From contig CP102274.1 in NCBI GenBank assembly GCA_025149285.1, positions 5,358,001 through 5,422,000 on the forward strand: DNA of 64,000 bases, written 5' to 3'. The notes beneath the pieces were generated by a model. The model was not told the DNA's origin. It saw only the letters and a program-made list of their open reading frames with translations, and did not search any database. A program made the translations under genes and the position numbers. Origin of the DNA: Hungatella hathewayi. GTDB taxonomy: Bacteria; Bacillota; Clostridia; Lachnospirales; Lachnospiraceae. Shown one piece after another: positions 55,108 through 64,000 of the stretch. Numbering within the stretch: position 1 is the stretch's first letter; every line of letters starts with the position of its first letter.

Positions 55108-55329
55108 ATGAAGCCTTATACGAAAAGCACAGAGCAGGACTTTAAGAAGGAGATATTACAATCAGAGGAAAGGCATGGTATTTTATCCGCGCCCCTGCCA
55201 GATGCGGGACAGCAGGAGCCGCCGCAACAACAATATGCGCCCCGCGCAGCAACCGCGCGGGACTTCCAGCCGCTGAACAACAGGTGGATTTCTTTATACA
55301 CAGAACACCACAATAAACAACTATTTTGA
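55108..55329 (+). pseudogene. Fragment upstream of Maff2, probably of a conjugation gene
   Basis: 73 codons rich in Pro/Gln/Ala (AGQQEPPQQQYAPRAATARD). It lies just before a Maff2 fragment, where coupling-protein genes end in Tn1549-like elements, but I cannot assign it. Confidence 0.35.
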
Positions 55330-55361
55330 CAGCCGCAAAGCGGCAGAAAGTGAGGTGATAT

Positions 55362-55502
55362 ATGGAGTTTTTCAACAGCGCAGTAGACGTATTGCAGACT
55401 TTGGTTATCGCCCTTGGAGCAGGGCTTGGCATTTGGGGCGTTATCAATCTCATGGAGGGCTACGGCAACGACAACCCCGGCGCGAATGCTCATGTGCCAT
55501 AA
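55362..55502 (+). pseudogene. Truncated Maff2-family gene
   Basis: 46 codons: FFNSAVDVLQTLVIALGAGL and INLMEGYGNDNPGAN are the Maff2 signature of conjugative elements. It stops at AHVP, about 25 residues short of the usual length. GAGGTGATAT precedes the ATG. Confidence 0.8.
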
Positions 55503-55634
55503 AGTAACACCACAATATGAAAGACGGTTATCCCCATTATTCCGTAATCCGTCAAGGTGATTTGACATTTCTCTCGAAGTATTGTATACTTTTCATGTGA
55601 GTATGAAAAATATGAATTAAGGAGATGTTATACA

Positions 55635-55874
55635 ATGTCTATGCCAAAGGGAAAGCACATATTTGGAACTGTTAAGGTTGGAGAGCGTGGGCAGATTGTC
55701 ATTCCGAAAGAAGCGAGAGAAATATTTGACATAAATCCCGGAGATACTCTACTCGTTTTGGGAGATGAAGAACAAGGAATAGCTGTAGTCAAGGCCGATG
55801 TAATGAAAGAGGTTGCTGTAAAAATTTTGAAAGGGTTAGGTCATTTCAAGGGAGGCTATGATGATGAAAAATAG
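55635..55874 (+). CDS. AbrB/SpoVT-type DNA-binding protein
   Basis: 79 residues. The swapped-hairpin motif is VKVGERGQIVIPKEAREIFD followed by PGDTLLVLGD. It overlaps the DUF998 gene by 17 bases, so they form an operon and the small protein may control it. Start at 55635 or the next Met. Confidence 0.87.
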   Translation: MSMPKGKHIFGTVKVGERGQIVIPKEAREIFDINPGDTLLVLGDEEQGIAVVKADVMKEVAVKILKGLGHFKGGYDDEK

Positions 55875-56481
55875 CTTTTCAAATATTTTGCCCTTTCTTT
55901 TAATTGCTGATTTGATTATTCCGTTTGTATTAGCCCCCACTTACAAAGGCTATAGTCATTTGACACAAGTAATGAGCGTTTTAGGAAATTCAAAAGCACC
56001 GTTGCATTTAATCTATAATATTTGGTTGGTTGCGTTTGGAGTTTCAATTTTAATCAGCACCTTGCAGCTTTATCCTACTGTCGCACAAGTATCAAATTCT
56101 ATATCCATAATGCTTTTTTCCGTCATTGTGATTTACGCCTTAGGCGGTTGTATTCTTTCCGGGATTTTTTCAGTTGGGGAAACCAAAAGCCTTGAAACTC
56201 TTTCCGCAAAGATACATGGTTATGGTTCAGTAATAGGTTTTCTACTTTTAACACTTGCGCCATTATTTGTCGGATTATATTTTTTCAAAGTGTCCAATGG
56301 GCTATTAGGAATTTTATCTTTAATTTGCTTTATCTTTGCAATAGGTTTTTTTGCTCTATTTGTAATGGCTGATAAGCCGAATTATAAAGGAACAATAATT
56401 GCATTTGAAGGGCTATGGCAGAGATTATCCCTTTTAAGTATGTATCTTCCCATTGCAGCACTTTGTATTTTCAACAAATAG
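55858..56481 (+). CDS. DUF998 membrane protein
   Basis: 207 residues, six helices (LPFLLIADLIIPFVLAPTYK; SHLTQVMSVLGNSKAPLHL). The family is uncharacterised. Its AbrB partner and AT-rich codon use differ from the GC-richer conjugation genes on both sides, so the pair looks like cargo. Confidence 0.82.
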   Translation: MMMKNSFSNILPFLLIADLIIPFVLAPTYKGYSHLTQVMSVLGNSKAPLHLIYNIWLVAFGVSILISTLQLYPTVAQVSNSISIMLFSVIVIYALGGCILSGIFSVGETKSLETLSAKIHGYGSVIGFLLLTLAPLFVGLYFFKVSNGLLGILSLICFIFAIGFFALFVMADKPNYKGTIIAFEGLWQRLSLLSMYLPIAALCIFNK

Positions 56482-56629
56482 CAAAGCCAGCCGGGCCAGT
56501 CAACGGTCAAGATGAACGGCGCATACGCGCCACCGGTGACAGCCCCGCCCGCCTTTGCAGATAGGCAATCAAGGGGCGACAGCAAGGAGTGCTGCCGCCC
56601 CGCACTATTATCATAGAGGGGGAATTTCC

Positions 56630-57073
56630 ATGACCGAAGATGAAGCCTATAAAGTGCATATCCAGTACACATTCAATGCCTTTTGCAAGATTGTCATTCG
56701 TCACGCAGCCATAGATAAAATTTTGAAGCTGCGCCGGAGGTGGGAACGGGAAGTTTCCCTTGACTACCTGATGAATGAGAAGTTTGTCCAGCTTGCCGAG
56801 CCGGAACAGCTTGAAGAATATCTTTTTACCGCCTGCGGTCAGACCGCCGTTCTATACCATGCAGAACTTGCCGCCGCCCTGTTATCCCTACCACAGAAAA
56901 ACCGGGAAATCATTTTCCTTTACTTTTTCGGGGAGTATACACAACAGGAAATCGGGAAAATGTACGGACGCTGCCGGAGTACGACCGGGTATCAAATTCG
57001 CAGGACGTTAAAACTCCTGCAAAGAAAAATGGAGGTGCTTTCACATGGGGAATCCGAACCTTTTGCCCTATGA
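56630..57073 (+). CDS. Conjugative-element sigma-70-like regulator
   Basis: 147 residues. The region 4-type helix-turn-helix is TQQEIGKMYGRCRSTTGYQI, preceded by LPQKNREIIFLYFFGEY. ATG 56630 has GAGGGGG upstream. It overlaps the HTH_16 gene by 29 bases, as in Tn1549-type elements. Confidence 0.85.
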   Translation: MTEDEAYKVHIQYTFNAFCKIVIRHAAIDKILKLRRRWEREVSLDYLMNEKFVQLAEPEQLEEYLFTACGQTAVLYHAELAAALLSLPQKNREIIFLYFFGEYTQQEIGKMYGRCRSTTGYQIRRTLKLLQRKMEVLSHGESEPFAL

Positions 57074-57257
57074 AACGATTGTCCGGGCGACCAGCGGAGA
57101 GCCGGAAGCCGTGGACGAGGTGTTACGGCATTACAGCAAACGTATCCGAATCGCCGCCATTGAAAACGGGCATATCGACAGGGATACCGAGGACAGCATA
57201 AAACAGCGGCTTGTCGCTTCCCTGTTCAAGTTCCGCTTTGATGAACAGGAAGTATAA
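57045..57257 (+). CDS. HTH_16-type small regulator
   Basis: 70 residues: LLPYETIVRATSGEPEAVDE followed by VLRHYSKRIRIAAIENG. Coupled to the sigma-like gene. It is the counterpart of 18971-19177. Confidence 0.85.
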   Translation: MGNPNLLPYETIVRATSGEPEAVDEVLRHYSKRIRIAAIENGHIDRDTEDSIKQRLVASLFKFRFDEQEV

Positions 57258-57329
57258 GAAATTGCTTTCATTTTTTGAAAAATGAATATATAATAAAACG
57301 ACAACAGATCGTAATTTGTGAGGATTAAT

Positions 57330-57863
57330 ATGATGTGTAAGTTATTGTTAGTCAAACCATCTAAACAATATGCAGAACAAGTGATGTCATACAAAGAAGA
57401 AATGTTGGAAAATGGGGATAGTTTCGACGGGTGTGCAGGTCTTGAAGATGTCCATTCCTTTGGAGAATGGATTGATTTTGAAACAAGACTAAAGGCAAAA
57501 TATAAAGACGGATATGTTCCATCAGAGGTATTTTTAGCTATAAGGCAAAGAGATAACCATATTGTCGGTATGATTGATTTTCGCCACCCACTATCCGATT
57601 TCCTCTTTAATTTTGGTGGCAACATTGGATATAGTGTTCGTCCCTCAGAACGGCAGAAAGGCTATGCGACTGAAATGCTTAGACTGATTTTACCTATTTG
57701 TCGTAAGTTTGGAGAAAACAGAGTTTTATTAACTTGCGATAAAAATAATAAAGCATCACAGAAAACGATTATAAAAAATGGAGGTGTTTTGGAAAAAGAA
57801 ATCATTGACACAGTAGGTTTAAGTGAAAGTGGTGTTATTCAACGATATTGGATTTCAACATAG
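57330..57863 (+). CDS. GNAT acetyltransferase (RimL-like)
   Basis: 177 residues. Motif A is YSVRPSERQKGYATEMLRLI; DKNNKASQKTIIKNGGVLEK follows. The ATG pair at 57330-57335 is chosen because GTGAGGA is the ribosome site. AT-rich cargo inside the GC-richer element. Confidence 0.85.
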   Translation: MMCKLLLVKPSKQYAEQVMSYKEEMLENGDSFDGCAGLEDVHSFGEWIDFETRLKAKYKDGYVPSEVFLAIRQRDNHIVGMIDFRHPLSDFLFNFGGNIGYSVRPSERQKGYATEMLRLILPICRKFGENRVLLTCDKNNKASQKTIIKNGGVLEKEIIDTVGLSESGVIQRYWIST

Positions 57864-58500
57864 TATTTCATCAATTCCAATTTGTAGAATCGAAGTCAGC
57901 TAAAAATTTAATAGTAGCCATACATACAGAACGGCACACCAAGACAGGAAATCCAGAAAAGGTTTCCTGTTTTTTTGCGCTCATTTTTGGCATTTTCAAA
58001 AATCGCCAGTATTATGCCGTGCAAAGGGGGATAGAAAGAAATTCCCTCTCCCGTTTGGCAAATCTACAGGCTGTCCGTGGAGAGCGGGCGAAAAGAAATT
58101 TTCATAAATTCCCGCCTATTCCGACTTGTGTGGTTTTGTAGGTAATGAGGGGGAATTTACGCAAATCAACGTCCATTTTGCTTTTCGTTGGTTTGTAGGT
58201 GATTAGAGGGAGAAATGTTTCCGCAGCTTTGGCAGAATCCCCGCCCCGTCCGTCGAGGGTATCAGAAAATTCCATGAGATATTTTCGCCGGAACGCAACA
58301 AACCAGCCGCCAATAATCGGATAGTGAGCGAACAGACCACACAGCGCAGTTTCTTAGAGCAAGATTCTACCATAGTACCAAAATTCGCTTATCGCTCATT
58401 TTGTCCTATGGGAATCTTGTTGGGGTTGCCACCCCAAACCCGCCTTTTTGCGGCTTGCGCCGCTTGAAAAAATCCACCCACGAAAGGAGGTTCACAGCCA
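57864..58500 (+). other. Conjugative leader, possible oriT region
   Basis: Non-coding region upstream of mobC. An imperfect direct repeat (TGTAGGTAATGAGGGGGAA near 58137 and TGTAGGTGATTAGAGGGAG near 58193) is the only structure seen besides the terminator at 57944. The origin of transfer is usually in this position; not proven here. Confidence 0.4.
57944..57976 (+). terminator. Terminator of the GNAT gene
   Basis: ACAGGAAA/TTTCCTGT stem with seven T. Confidence 0.87.
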
Positions 58501-58895
58501 TGAAAAGATACAACACGCCCCACCGCCACCGGGTAATCAAAACACGCTTGACCGAGGAAGAATACGCCGAGTTTTCCGAGCGTGTCACCCTCTGCAAAAT
58601 GAGCCAAGCCGAATTTATCCGGCAAGCCCTCACCAAGTCAAGGATATACCCGGTAATCACCGTTTCCCCGGTCAATGATGAACTGCTCTCTGCCGTTGGG
58701 AAGCTCACAGCCGAGTACGGGAAAATCGGCGGCAACTTGAATCAGATTGCCCGCTGTCTGAATGAGTACGGCGCACCTTATAACACCCTCTCCCAAGAAG
58801 TGCGAGCCGCCACAGCGGAGCTTGCTGCCTTGAAGTTTGAAGTCTTGCAGAAAGTAGGTGAAGCCGTTGGCAACATTCAAACATATCAGCTCTAA
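58501..58895 (+). CDS. mobC: MobC relaxosome protein
   Basis: 131 residues. RVIKTRLTEEEYAEFSERVT and GKIGGNLNQIARCLNEYGAP are MobC hallmarks (ribbon-helix-helix followed by the NLNQ helix). It helps the relaxase open oriT. GGAGG lies eight to nine bases before the ATG. It overlaps the relaxase gene. Confidence 0.9.
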
Positions 58896-60163
58896 AAATG
58901 CCGATTACGGAGCTGCCGAGCAGTACCTAACCTTTGAGCATGACGAGTTTACCATGAAGCCCACACTGGATAAAAACGGGCAGATAGTTCCGAGGACGGG
59001 CTATCTCATTTCCTCTTTGAATTGTGGTGATGAAGATTTTGCAATCGCCTGTATGCGCTCCAATCTGAAATACGGCAAGAACCAAAAACGGGAGGACGTA
59101 AAGAGCCACCATTACATTATCAGCTTTGACCCCCGTGACGCACCCGACAACGGCTTGACCGTAGACCGGGCGCAAGCATTGGGCGAGGAATTTTGTAAGA
59201 CGCATTTCCCCGGACACCAAGCGTTGGTATGCACCCACCCGGACGGGCATAACCACAGCGGCAACATTCATGTGCATATCGTAATCAATTCTTTACGGAT
59301 TGCCGAAGTGCCGCTACTGCCATACATGGAAAGACCAGCCGACACAAGGGAGGGCTGCAAGCACCGCTGTACGGACGCAGCTATGGAGTATTTCAAAGCG
59401 GAAATCATGGAGATGTGCCACCGGGAAAACCTCTATCAGATTGATTTACTGGGCGGGAGCAAGAACCGCATTACCGAGCGTGAGTATTGGGCGAAACGGA
59501 AAGGACAAGCCGCACTGGATAAAGAGAACGCTTCCCTTGCCGTCGCAGGTGAGCCGCCCAAACTTACGAAATTTGAAACCGACAAGGAGAAGCTACGGCG
59601 CACGATCCGCACCGCCCTGTCCTCTGCTGTTTCCTTTGAGGACTTTTCCGGGAAGCTGTTACAACAGGGCGTGACCGTCAAGGAGAGCCGGGGGAGGTTG
59701 TCATATCTCACGCCGGACAGGACGAAGCCAATCACCGCCCGGAAGTTGGGTGATGATTTTGACCGTGCCGCCGTACTGGAAGCACTCACCCAAAACGCAC
59801 AGAACGCCGTCAGAGCCGCCAAAAAGCCCCTACCCAAACAGGAATTACCCCCGCAGCATAAAAGACCGTTTACAGCGCAATAAAGCCGCCATAAACGCAC
59901 CGAAAAATGACGGCGTACAGCGCATGGTAGACCGGGAAGCGAAACGAGCCGAGGGCAAGGGCATAGGATATGACCGCTGGGCGGCTGTCCACAACCTAAA
60001 GCAAATGGCGGCGACCATGAGCATTTACGAGGAATCCGGCTTTTCTTCCCCGGAGGAACTGGAAGCCGCCCTTGCCGCCGCCAGTGCCGGATTGCATGAA
60101 ACCACCGGGAAACTGAAAGCCGTGGAAAGCGCCTTGCGGGAGAAAAAAGAATTCCTGAAATAA
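58867..60163 (+). pseudogene. MOBP-type relaxase, frameshifted and truncated
   Basis: The frame starting at TTG 58867 (MATFKHISSKNADYG, AGGTGA upstream) includes the triad HNHSGNIHVHIVINS (about 128-142). It runs to PPQHKRPFTAQ (59883). The next part (SIKDRLQRNKAAINAPKNDG; MVDREAKRAEGKG) is in another frame from about 59855. The gene then ends at 60163 in REKKEFLK, far short of the usual C-terminus, where the ibrA fragment begins. It cannot make an intact relaxase. Confidence 0.85.
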
Positions 60164-60223
60164 AAAAGCAAATCTCTTCTGCAATGCATCGAATACATTC
60201 ATATTAATGTATTCTTTTTTCAT
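60155..60223 (-). pseudogene. ibrA: ibrA copy 2, 5' fragment
   Basis: From ATG 60223 (AAGGAG upstream) the codons read MKKEYINMNVFDALQKRFAF then LFQEF. This matches the IbrA start (EYLHMNVYDAFLARMHFLFE). It ends at the relaxase junction near 60155. Confidence 0.75.
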
Positions 60224-60399
60224 GTCTCTTATAAACTCCTTATCTTTCATGTATAAAACGTACAATAGCGTCTATTTGGCAGTCGAATATCCTTCTAACA
60301 TTTCCAGACTATAACTGCCACTATCATTTTGTCTAGTCACATTTATTATGTACTTTACTAAAATAATAAATATGGAGAACAGAAAAATTCAACATAATA

Positions 60400-60590
60400 T
60401 ATACTCAAATTGGCTTAGAGTTTTTTCTTTATACACATATGGGTTGCTTTGTGTATCTGTTAACGTGAAAAAGGGGATAGAAGAAAATTTGCTGTACGGA
60501 ATGCCAATGCATAATGAAAAAATAATATTCTATAAAGAGATTCTAGTGAAGGCTGCATCTATTTATGTTAAAATAACGGAGCAGCATCTG
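60400..60590 (+). pseudogene. Fossil C-terminus of an M20 amidohydrolase
   Basis: EENLLYGMPMHNEKIIFYKE then ILVKAASIY aligns with EENPLFGKPMHNDHVVFNEE and ILSLGSALY of the intact gene at 16993. The rest is lost. Confidence 0.75.
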
Positions 60591-60602
60591 CTGCCCTGCA
60601 AA

Positions 60603-60643
60603 AAAATAAGAGTAGGGAATTCACATTCCCTATTCTTATTTTT
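60603..60643. terminator. Strong bidirectional terminator
   Basis: An 18-base stem with one mismatch (AAAATAAGAGTAGGGAAT paired with ATTCCCTATTCTTATTTT), 4-base loop, T-runs on both strands. It ends the DUF4367-like gene. Confidence 0.88.
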
Positions 60644-60675
60644 ACTCTTAATTGTACTAGTTAAAATGGATATAG

Positions 60676-61203
60676 CTAATCAATCATATCTTTAGCCATT
60701 GCCACCATTTCATCTTTTGATACATTCTTATTGATGTCCATAAGGCTGTAGCAAACATCCCCATTAATCCAAGACAGAGAATTAGCCTGAGCCGTACCAT
60801 AATACATATCTATTTCCCCATGTTTTATAACAATAGTATCTTTTGAAAGAGATTGCCCTGATGCCGGTTCGGCAGACAAGGAAACCGATTTGGTGGTATT
60901 ATTGTCCTTTTTTAAATATCGGAATTCTATACCTTTATGTTTGTTGATTTGAGCGCCATTTGTATCCAAATCAAATAATTCTGTTATATGACCACTATTA
61001 AACTGATAACCGCCTGCTAGGGTTTCTGGGGCCTTAGGCTTGAATCCCACATCTTTTTGCAGAGTATCTGCATCCGGGAGCGTGGTATATTGAGCTTCTT
61101 CGGAATTGGAAACACTGACCATCGACGACTGGGATGCAAAACAGGGTACTGTATTCATCAGACAAATTCCTGTCATTAATAATATTGCAATCTTTCTTTT
61201 CAC
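60676..61203 (-). CDS. Secreted DUF4367-like protein
   Basis: 175 residues. Signal peptide cut near CFA-SQ (about residue 23). VGFKPKAPETLAGGYQF and the end NKNVSKDEMVAMAKDMID resemble DUF4367-type outside domains, usually linked to anti-sigma factors. Role unknown. Confidence 0.7.
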   Translation of the reverse strand: MKRKIAILLMTGICLMNTVPCFASQSSMVSVSNSEEAQYTTLPDADTLQKDVGFKPKAPETLAGGYQFNSGHITELFDLDTNGAQINKHKGIEFRYLKKDNNTTKSVSLSAEPASGQSLSKDTIVIKHGEIDMYYGTAQANSLSWINGDVCYSLMDINKNVSKDEMVAMAKDMID

Positions 61204-61331
61204 GACTCATAACTCCTTTCTTAAATGAGGTTATTTAATGTTTTACAAATACGATTATAGCAAATACTTCTCTAAAAAACATCTAAGGATATATTTGGAA
61301 ATTTATATCAACCCATTACCAGCTGTTTTTA

Positions 61332-62225
61332 TTAACACACTGCTGCAGCCTGTATTCCTGCGATTGCTCCATCAGCAACTGCTGTAGCTACCTGTCTTAC
61401 CTTTTTTACACAGATATCTCCCGCAGCAAAAACTCCGGGAATTTCTGTCTGCATCAATTCATCCACTGGAATATATCCGTTATCTAACTTCAATTCCGTA
61501 TATATCTGAGTGTTCGGAACAATACCTGCATATACAAATACTCCGCACTCTGCATCCTTTATGATCTGTTTTTTCCCTGTTTTGTTGTCCGTAAATTCAA
61601 GCTCCTCAGCTCTTTCGTTACCATATACTGCTGTGAGACTTGAATGCGGCATAATTTCAATATTATGGTATGCAGCAACTTTATCTTTAAATTCTTGTAT
61701 ACATACAAGTTCATCTTCCACACATACAATTGTTACCTTTCCTGCAATTCCAGCCAGGTAAATGGCTTCCTTTACTGCGCCATCTGCTCCACCAATGATA
61801 TAGATATTCTTACCCTTATAATCAAAACCATCTTTTGGTGCATTTAATCTGATACCTTTTAAACTTTCACCTGGAATTCCTAACATACGACCAGAACCAC
61901 CATTCGCTAGAATTACTGTTTTACATTCATAACTGCCTTTATCTGTAACAACTTTCTTAATATTACCTATGAGCTTTGTCTCTGTAACATTTTCATAACG
62001 AATCTCTACGCCGGCACTAAGTGCTTGCTCTTTCATACGTTCAGCAAATGTCTTACCAGATTCTTCTTTCATGATTGCAGTATAATGCGTAACTGTTGAG
62101 ACAGTTCCAATCAAACCGCCAACCTGATTCTTTTCCAACATCAGAATCCTTTTTCCTCTGCTTTTTCCATAAATAGCTGCACTGATACCGGCTGGTCCAG
62201 CTCCAATAATAATTATATCATACAT
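61332..62225 (-). CDS. Thioredoxin-reductase-like flavoprotein lacking CxxC
   Basis: 297 residues. FAD motif IIGAGPAG (6-13), NADPH-type motif IIGGADGAVKEA and C-terminal FAD motif GVFAAGDI. At the position of the redox CATCDG motif it has NAPKDG (128-133), so both active cysteines are absent. It must work as another type of NAD(P)H-dependent oxidoreductase. GGAGG precedes ATG 62225. Confidence 0.88.
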   Translation of the reverse strand: MYDIIIIGAGPAGISAAIYGKSRGKRILMLEKNQVGGLIGTVSTVTHYTAIMKEESGKTFAERMKEQALSAGVEIRYENVTETKLIGNIKKVVTDKGSYECKTVILANGGSGRMLGIPGESLKGIRLNAPKDGFDYKGKNIYIIGGADGAVKEAIYLAGIAGKVTIVCVEDELVCIQEFKDKVAAYHNIEIMPHSSLTAVYGNERAEELEFTDNKTGKKQIIKDAECGVFVYAGIVPNTQIYTELKLDNGYIPVDELMQTEIPGVFAAGDICVKKVRQVATAVADGAIAGIQAAAVC

Positions 62226-62384
62226 TTGAATATCCTCCTGTTGCTTATACGGAAATATCACCTTATTTATATAGCTATCCCACTGATTCTACAATCTTAT
62301 TTAAGTTTTATTCGTTTCAGAGATCCTTGATTGATAGCATATGCAATATACTATATTTTACCCTTTATGAACATTATATTCATA

Positions 62385-62759
62385 ATATTTGTGACAGATA
62401 TTTCTACAATCACCAGCAAAATAAAGAAAACTTTTAATGTGATAGCTCCAAATGTAATATGCGGTTATGCGGCAGGCAGGATTACAAAATACTTTTTAAT
62501 GCTCTTGTCCCCATTACCATGGCATTGTCAAAATACCCCTGTTCAATTAATACACTCCCATTAATTGTTCCACAAAAACCGAGCAAATGCTGCCGATAAC
62601 TATTACTGCCTCGGATAGTAGATGAAATGTAGGAAGTAGTACGATAAGATCAAGTATTAATGGAGGAATGGATTTCAGCGCCAAAATAATCGGCTGCAGG
62701 CTTTTATTCAAGATTGGGTGAAGCCCAATCAGTACACCAAGGACTATACCGCTTATCAA
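62385..62759 (-). pseudogene. Fossil SsuC/TauC-type ABC permease
   Basis: VLIGLHPILNKSLQPIILAL is followed, after stops and frame changes, by KYFVILPAA and FGAITLKVFFILLVIVE, which match the EAA-loop and final helices of this permease type. Confidence 0.6.
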
Positions 62760-62844
62760 AGCTTAAAAATATCCTAGGATTAATAACTTCATGAAGCTGA
62801 TAAAACAGCTTCTTTTCTTCTCATTGTAGATATATTACTTCCGT

Positions 62845-63315
62845 CTACCTTTTAATATTTCTTTTTTTATATACAATGATCTCCGCATTGGATCCATCCG
62901 CATCATATTCACTAACTATCAGAACGCTCTCATCCGCTGCTATCCCATAGTATCTGCTACTATCTTTTTTGCTAAGCTGGTTACCTAAATATATCTTGTC
63001 ATCATCTAACAGTTTCACTGCCTGACCGCTCGAAAACGTATATGTAAGATTGATATATGATCCCTTGCACGCATTAAGCCCAGTAATTTCTTCCATATCT
63101 TCAATGCCAAGCATACAGAATTCTGCAATCATCTGTTCTTTAAGCCTGCATTTTTCATTGTGGCATTTCCCGCAATGCTCATATCCATTACTTAGACAGC
63201 ATGCCGCCAGCACACACCCGCCATGAAAAGGATGTCCCTCTGTCATAGCACAACCATAGCATGTTTCTTTTAATTCACATTTCATACAATCAATCCCACA
63301 AATTGAATTTCTCAT
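62845..63315 (-). CDS. DUF3795 protein, C-terminally extended
   Basis: 156 residues. Cys-rich head ICGIDCMKCELKETCYGCAM and CGKCHNEKCRLKEQM; the C-terminal half is a beta-rich domain absent from the other copies (SRYYGIAADESVLIVSEYDA). It is not a recent copy of the others. Confidence 0.8.
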   Translation of the reverse strand: MRNSICGIDCMKCELKETCYGCAMTEGHPFHGGCVLAACCLSNGYEHCGKCHNEKCRLKEQMIAEFCMLGIEDMEEITGLNACKGSYINLTYTFSSGQAVKLLDDDKIYLGNQLSKKDSSRYYGIAADESVLIVSEYDADGSNAEIIVYKKRNIKR

Positions 63316-63344
63316 AGATTTCCTCCATAAAAAAGTCTTTTTTG

Positions 63345-63821
63345 TTACATTGTTAGCGCAAGTAATGGGTGTAGCTCCCCTTTTCGTTCCATCTTGATCA
63401 ACTCTTCATCCGTCACCCATTTTACATCTACAACCTCTGTTTCCTGAAGTGTGATATCTGAAATATCGACATCTTTATAAAATACCCACACATCATACAA
63501 ATCCCTCGTTTGTTCCCGACAAATCCGGGAAATCCTCTGCCCATCTTTCGGATTCAGAATAATCCCCAATTCTTCATTTACTTCCCGGAGAGCTCCACCC
63601 AAACTGTCTTCCCCTGAAAGGACCGCCCCCCCTGTACACTCCCAGCGGAGTGGATATGGTTTGTCCGGATGTCTCTGGGAAAGAAGATATTCTCCCCGAT
63701 TGTTTATAATCCACACACTCACAACCAGATGATAACATCCTTCCGGAATAGGTCTTCCCCGTACCAATGTGTAACCCGTCTTATTTCCTTTGGCATCATA
63801 CAGATCCCAGACCTCTTTCAT
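63345..63821 (-). CDS. NUDIX hydrolase
   Basis: 158 residues. Complete Nudix box: G65, E71, then REVNEELG (79-86). The N-terminus (VWDLYDAKGNKTGYTLVRG) matches the IDI-like/YfcD group. It would hydrolyse a nucleoside-diphosphate derivative; substrate unknown. Confidence 0.9.
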   Translation of the reverse strand: MKEVWDLYDAKGNKTGYTLVRGRPIPEGCYHLVVSVWIINNRGEYLLSQRHPDKPYPLRWECTGGAVLSGEDSLGGALREVNEELGIILNPKDGQRISRICREQTRDLYDVWVFYKDVDISDITLQETEVVDVKWVTDEELIKMERKGELHPLLALTM

Positions 63822-64000
63822 AATAATACCACCTATGATATATACAATTTCCTACTTAGTTTTTCAATATTATGGAGCTTTCTTATTACAAGCACACTTC
63901 GTTAGTACAATTGTACCTCTGTAATCTATTCATTCCCATACTGAAAAAAGCAACCTTCTGACCTATCTATAACTTTCTGATTGAAAAAAACATATAATTC

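Overview
The window looks like chromosome from an anaerobic, low-to-mid GC member of the Clostridia, most likely a Lachnospiraceae gut bacterium. The evidence is strong AGGAGG-type ribosome binding sites, choline-binding-type wall repeats, a Spo0A-like C-terminal domain, a mother-cell-type promoter motif, Tn1549/Tn916-like conjugative genes and DUF3795/DUF3788/DUF6273/DUF6506 proteins. No rRNA, tRNA or CRISPR array was recognised.

0-6 kb is sugar and peptide metabolism. A ribokinase (cut by the window edge) is divergent from a LacI-type regulator whose C-terminus is a second, complete ribokinase domain. An M81 (MlrC-type) metallopeptidase follows, divergent from a PucR-type regulator, then a sugar ABC permease cut by an insertion sequence. 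6.2-15.4 kb holds two identical direct copies of an IS91-type (Y2 HUH) element around a block of secreted proteins: a transglutaminase-like protein with a zinc ribbon, a giant surface protein, a DUF6273 protein and a cold-shock protein. 15.4-19.6 kb has an S1-like protein, an M20 amidohydrolase, and one intact plus one fossil copy of a conjugative-element regulator.

20.6-27.2 kb carries an inositol-monophosphatase-like enzyme, TraX-like, VOC and MBL proteins, the IbrB/IbrA pair, DUF3795 and VanZ-like genes. 26.5-36 kb is one long minus-strand operon mixing a carbohydrate ABC importer (ATPase, two permeases) with an HlyD-type adaptor, a MacB-like membrane protein, a small lipoprotein and a lipoprotein that joins a beta-propeller to a solute-binding domain. 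36-41 kb has two decayed genes, a 25%-cysteine small protein with a sigma-K-like promoter, a Spo0A-C-like protein and an orphan VanR/VanS-type pair.

41-54 kb is a gene-family graveyard: repeated and partly broken copies of DUF3795, PPOX, GNAT, VOC, IMPase, IbrB/IbrA and a lipoprotein family, including chimeras formed by deletion. The second ibrA is split: its 3' end lies at 53.4 kb and a 5' fragment at 60.2 kb. Between them are a broken RpiR regulator, a DUF6506 gene and a GC-richer conjugative-element remnant (truncated Maff2, AbrB-DUF998, sigma/HTH pair, GNAT, MobC, frameshifted relaxase). The final 4 kb has a secreted DUF4367-like protein, a thioredoxin-reductase-like flavoprotein lacking the CxxC, a permease fossil, DUF3795 and a NUDIX hydrolase. 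Main candidates for new biology are the propeller-SBP/HlyD/MacB/ABC operon, the Cys-rich putative spore protein, the LacI-ribokinase fusion, and the IbrAB/DUF3795 duplication zone.
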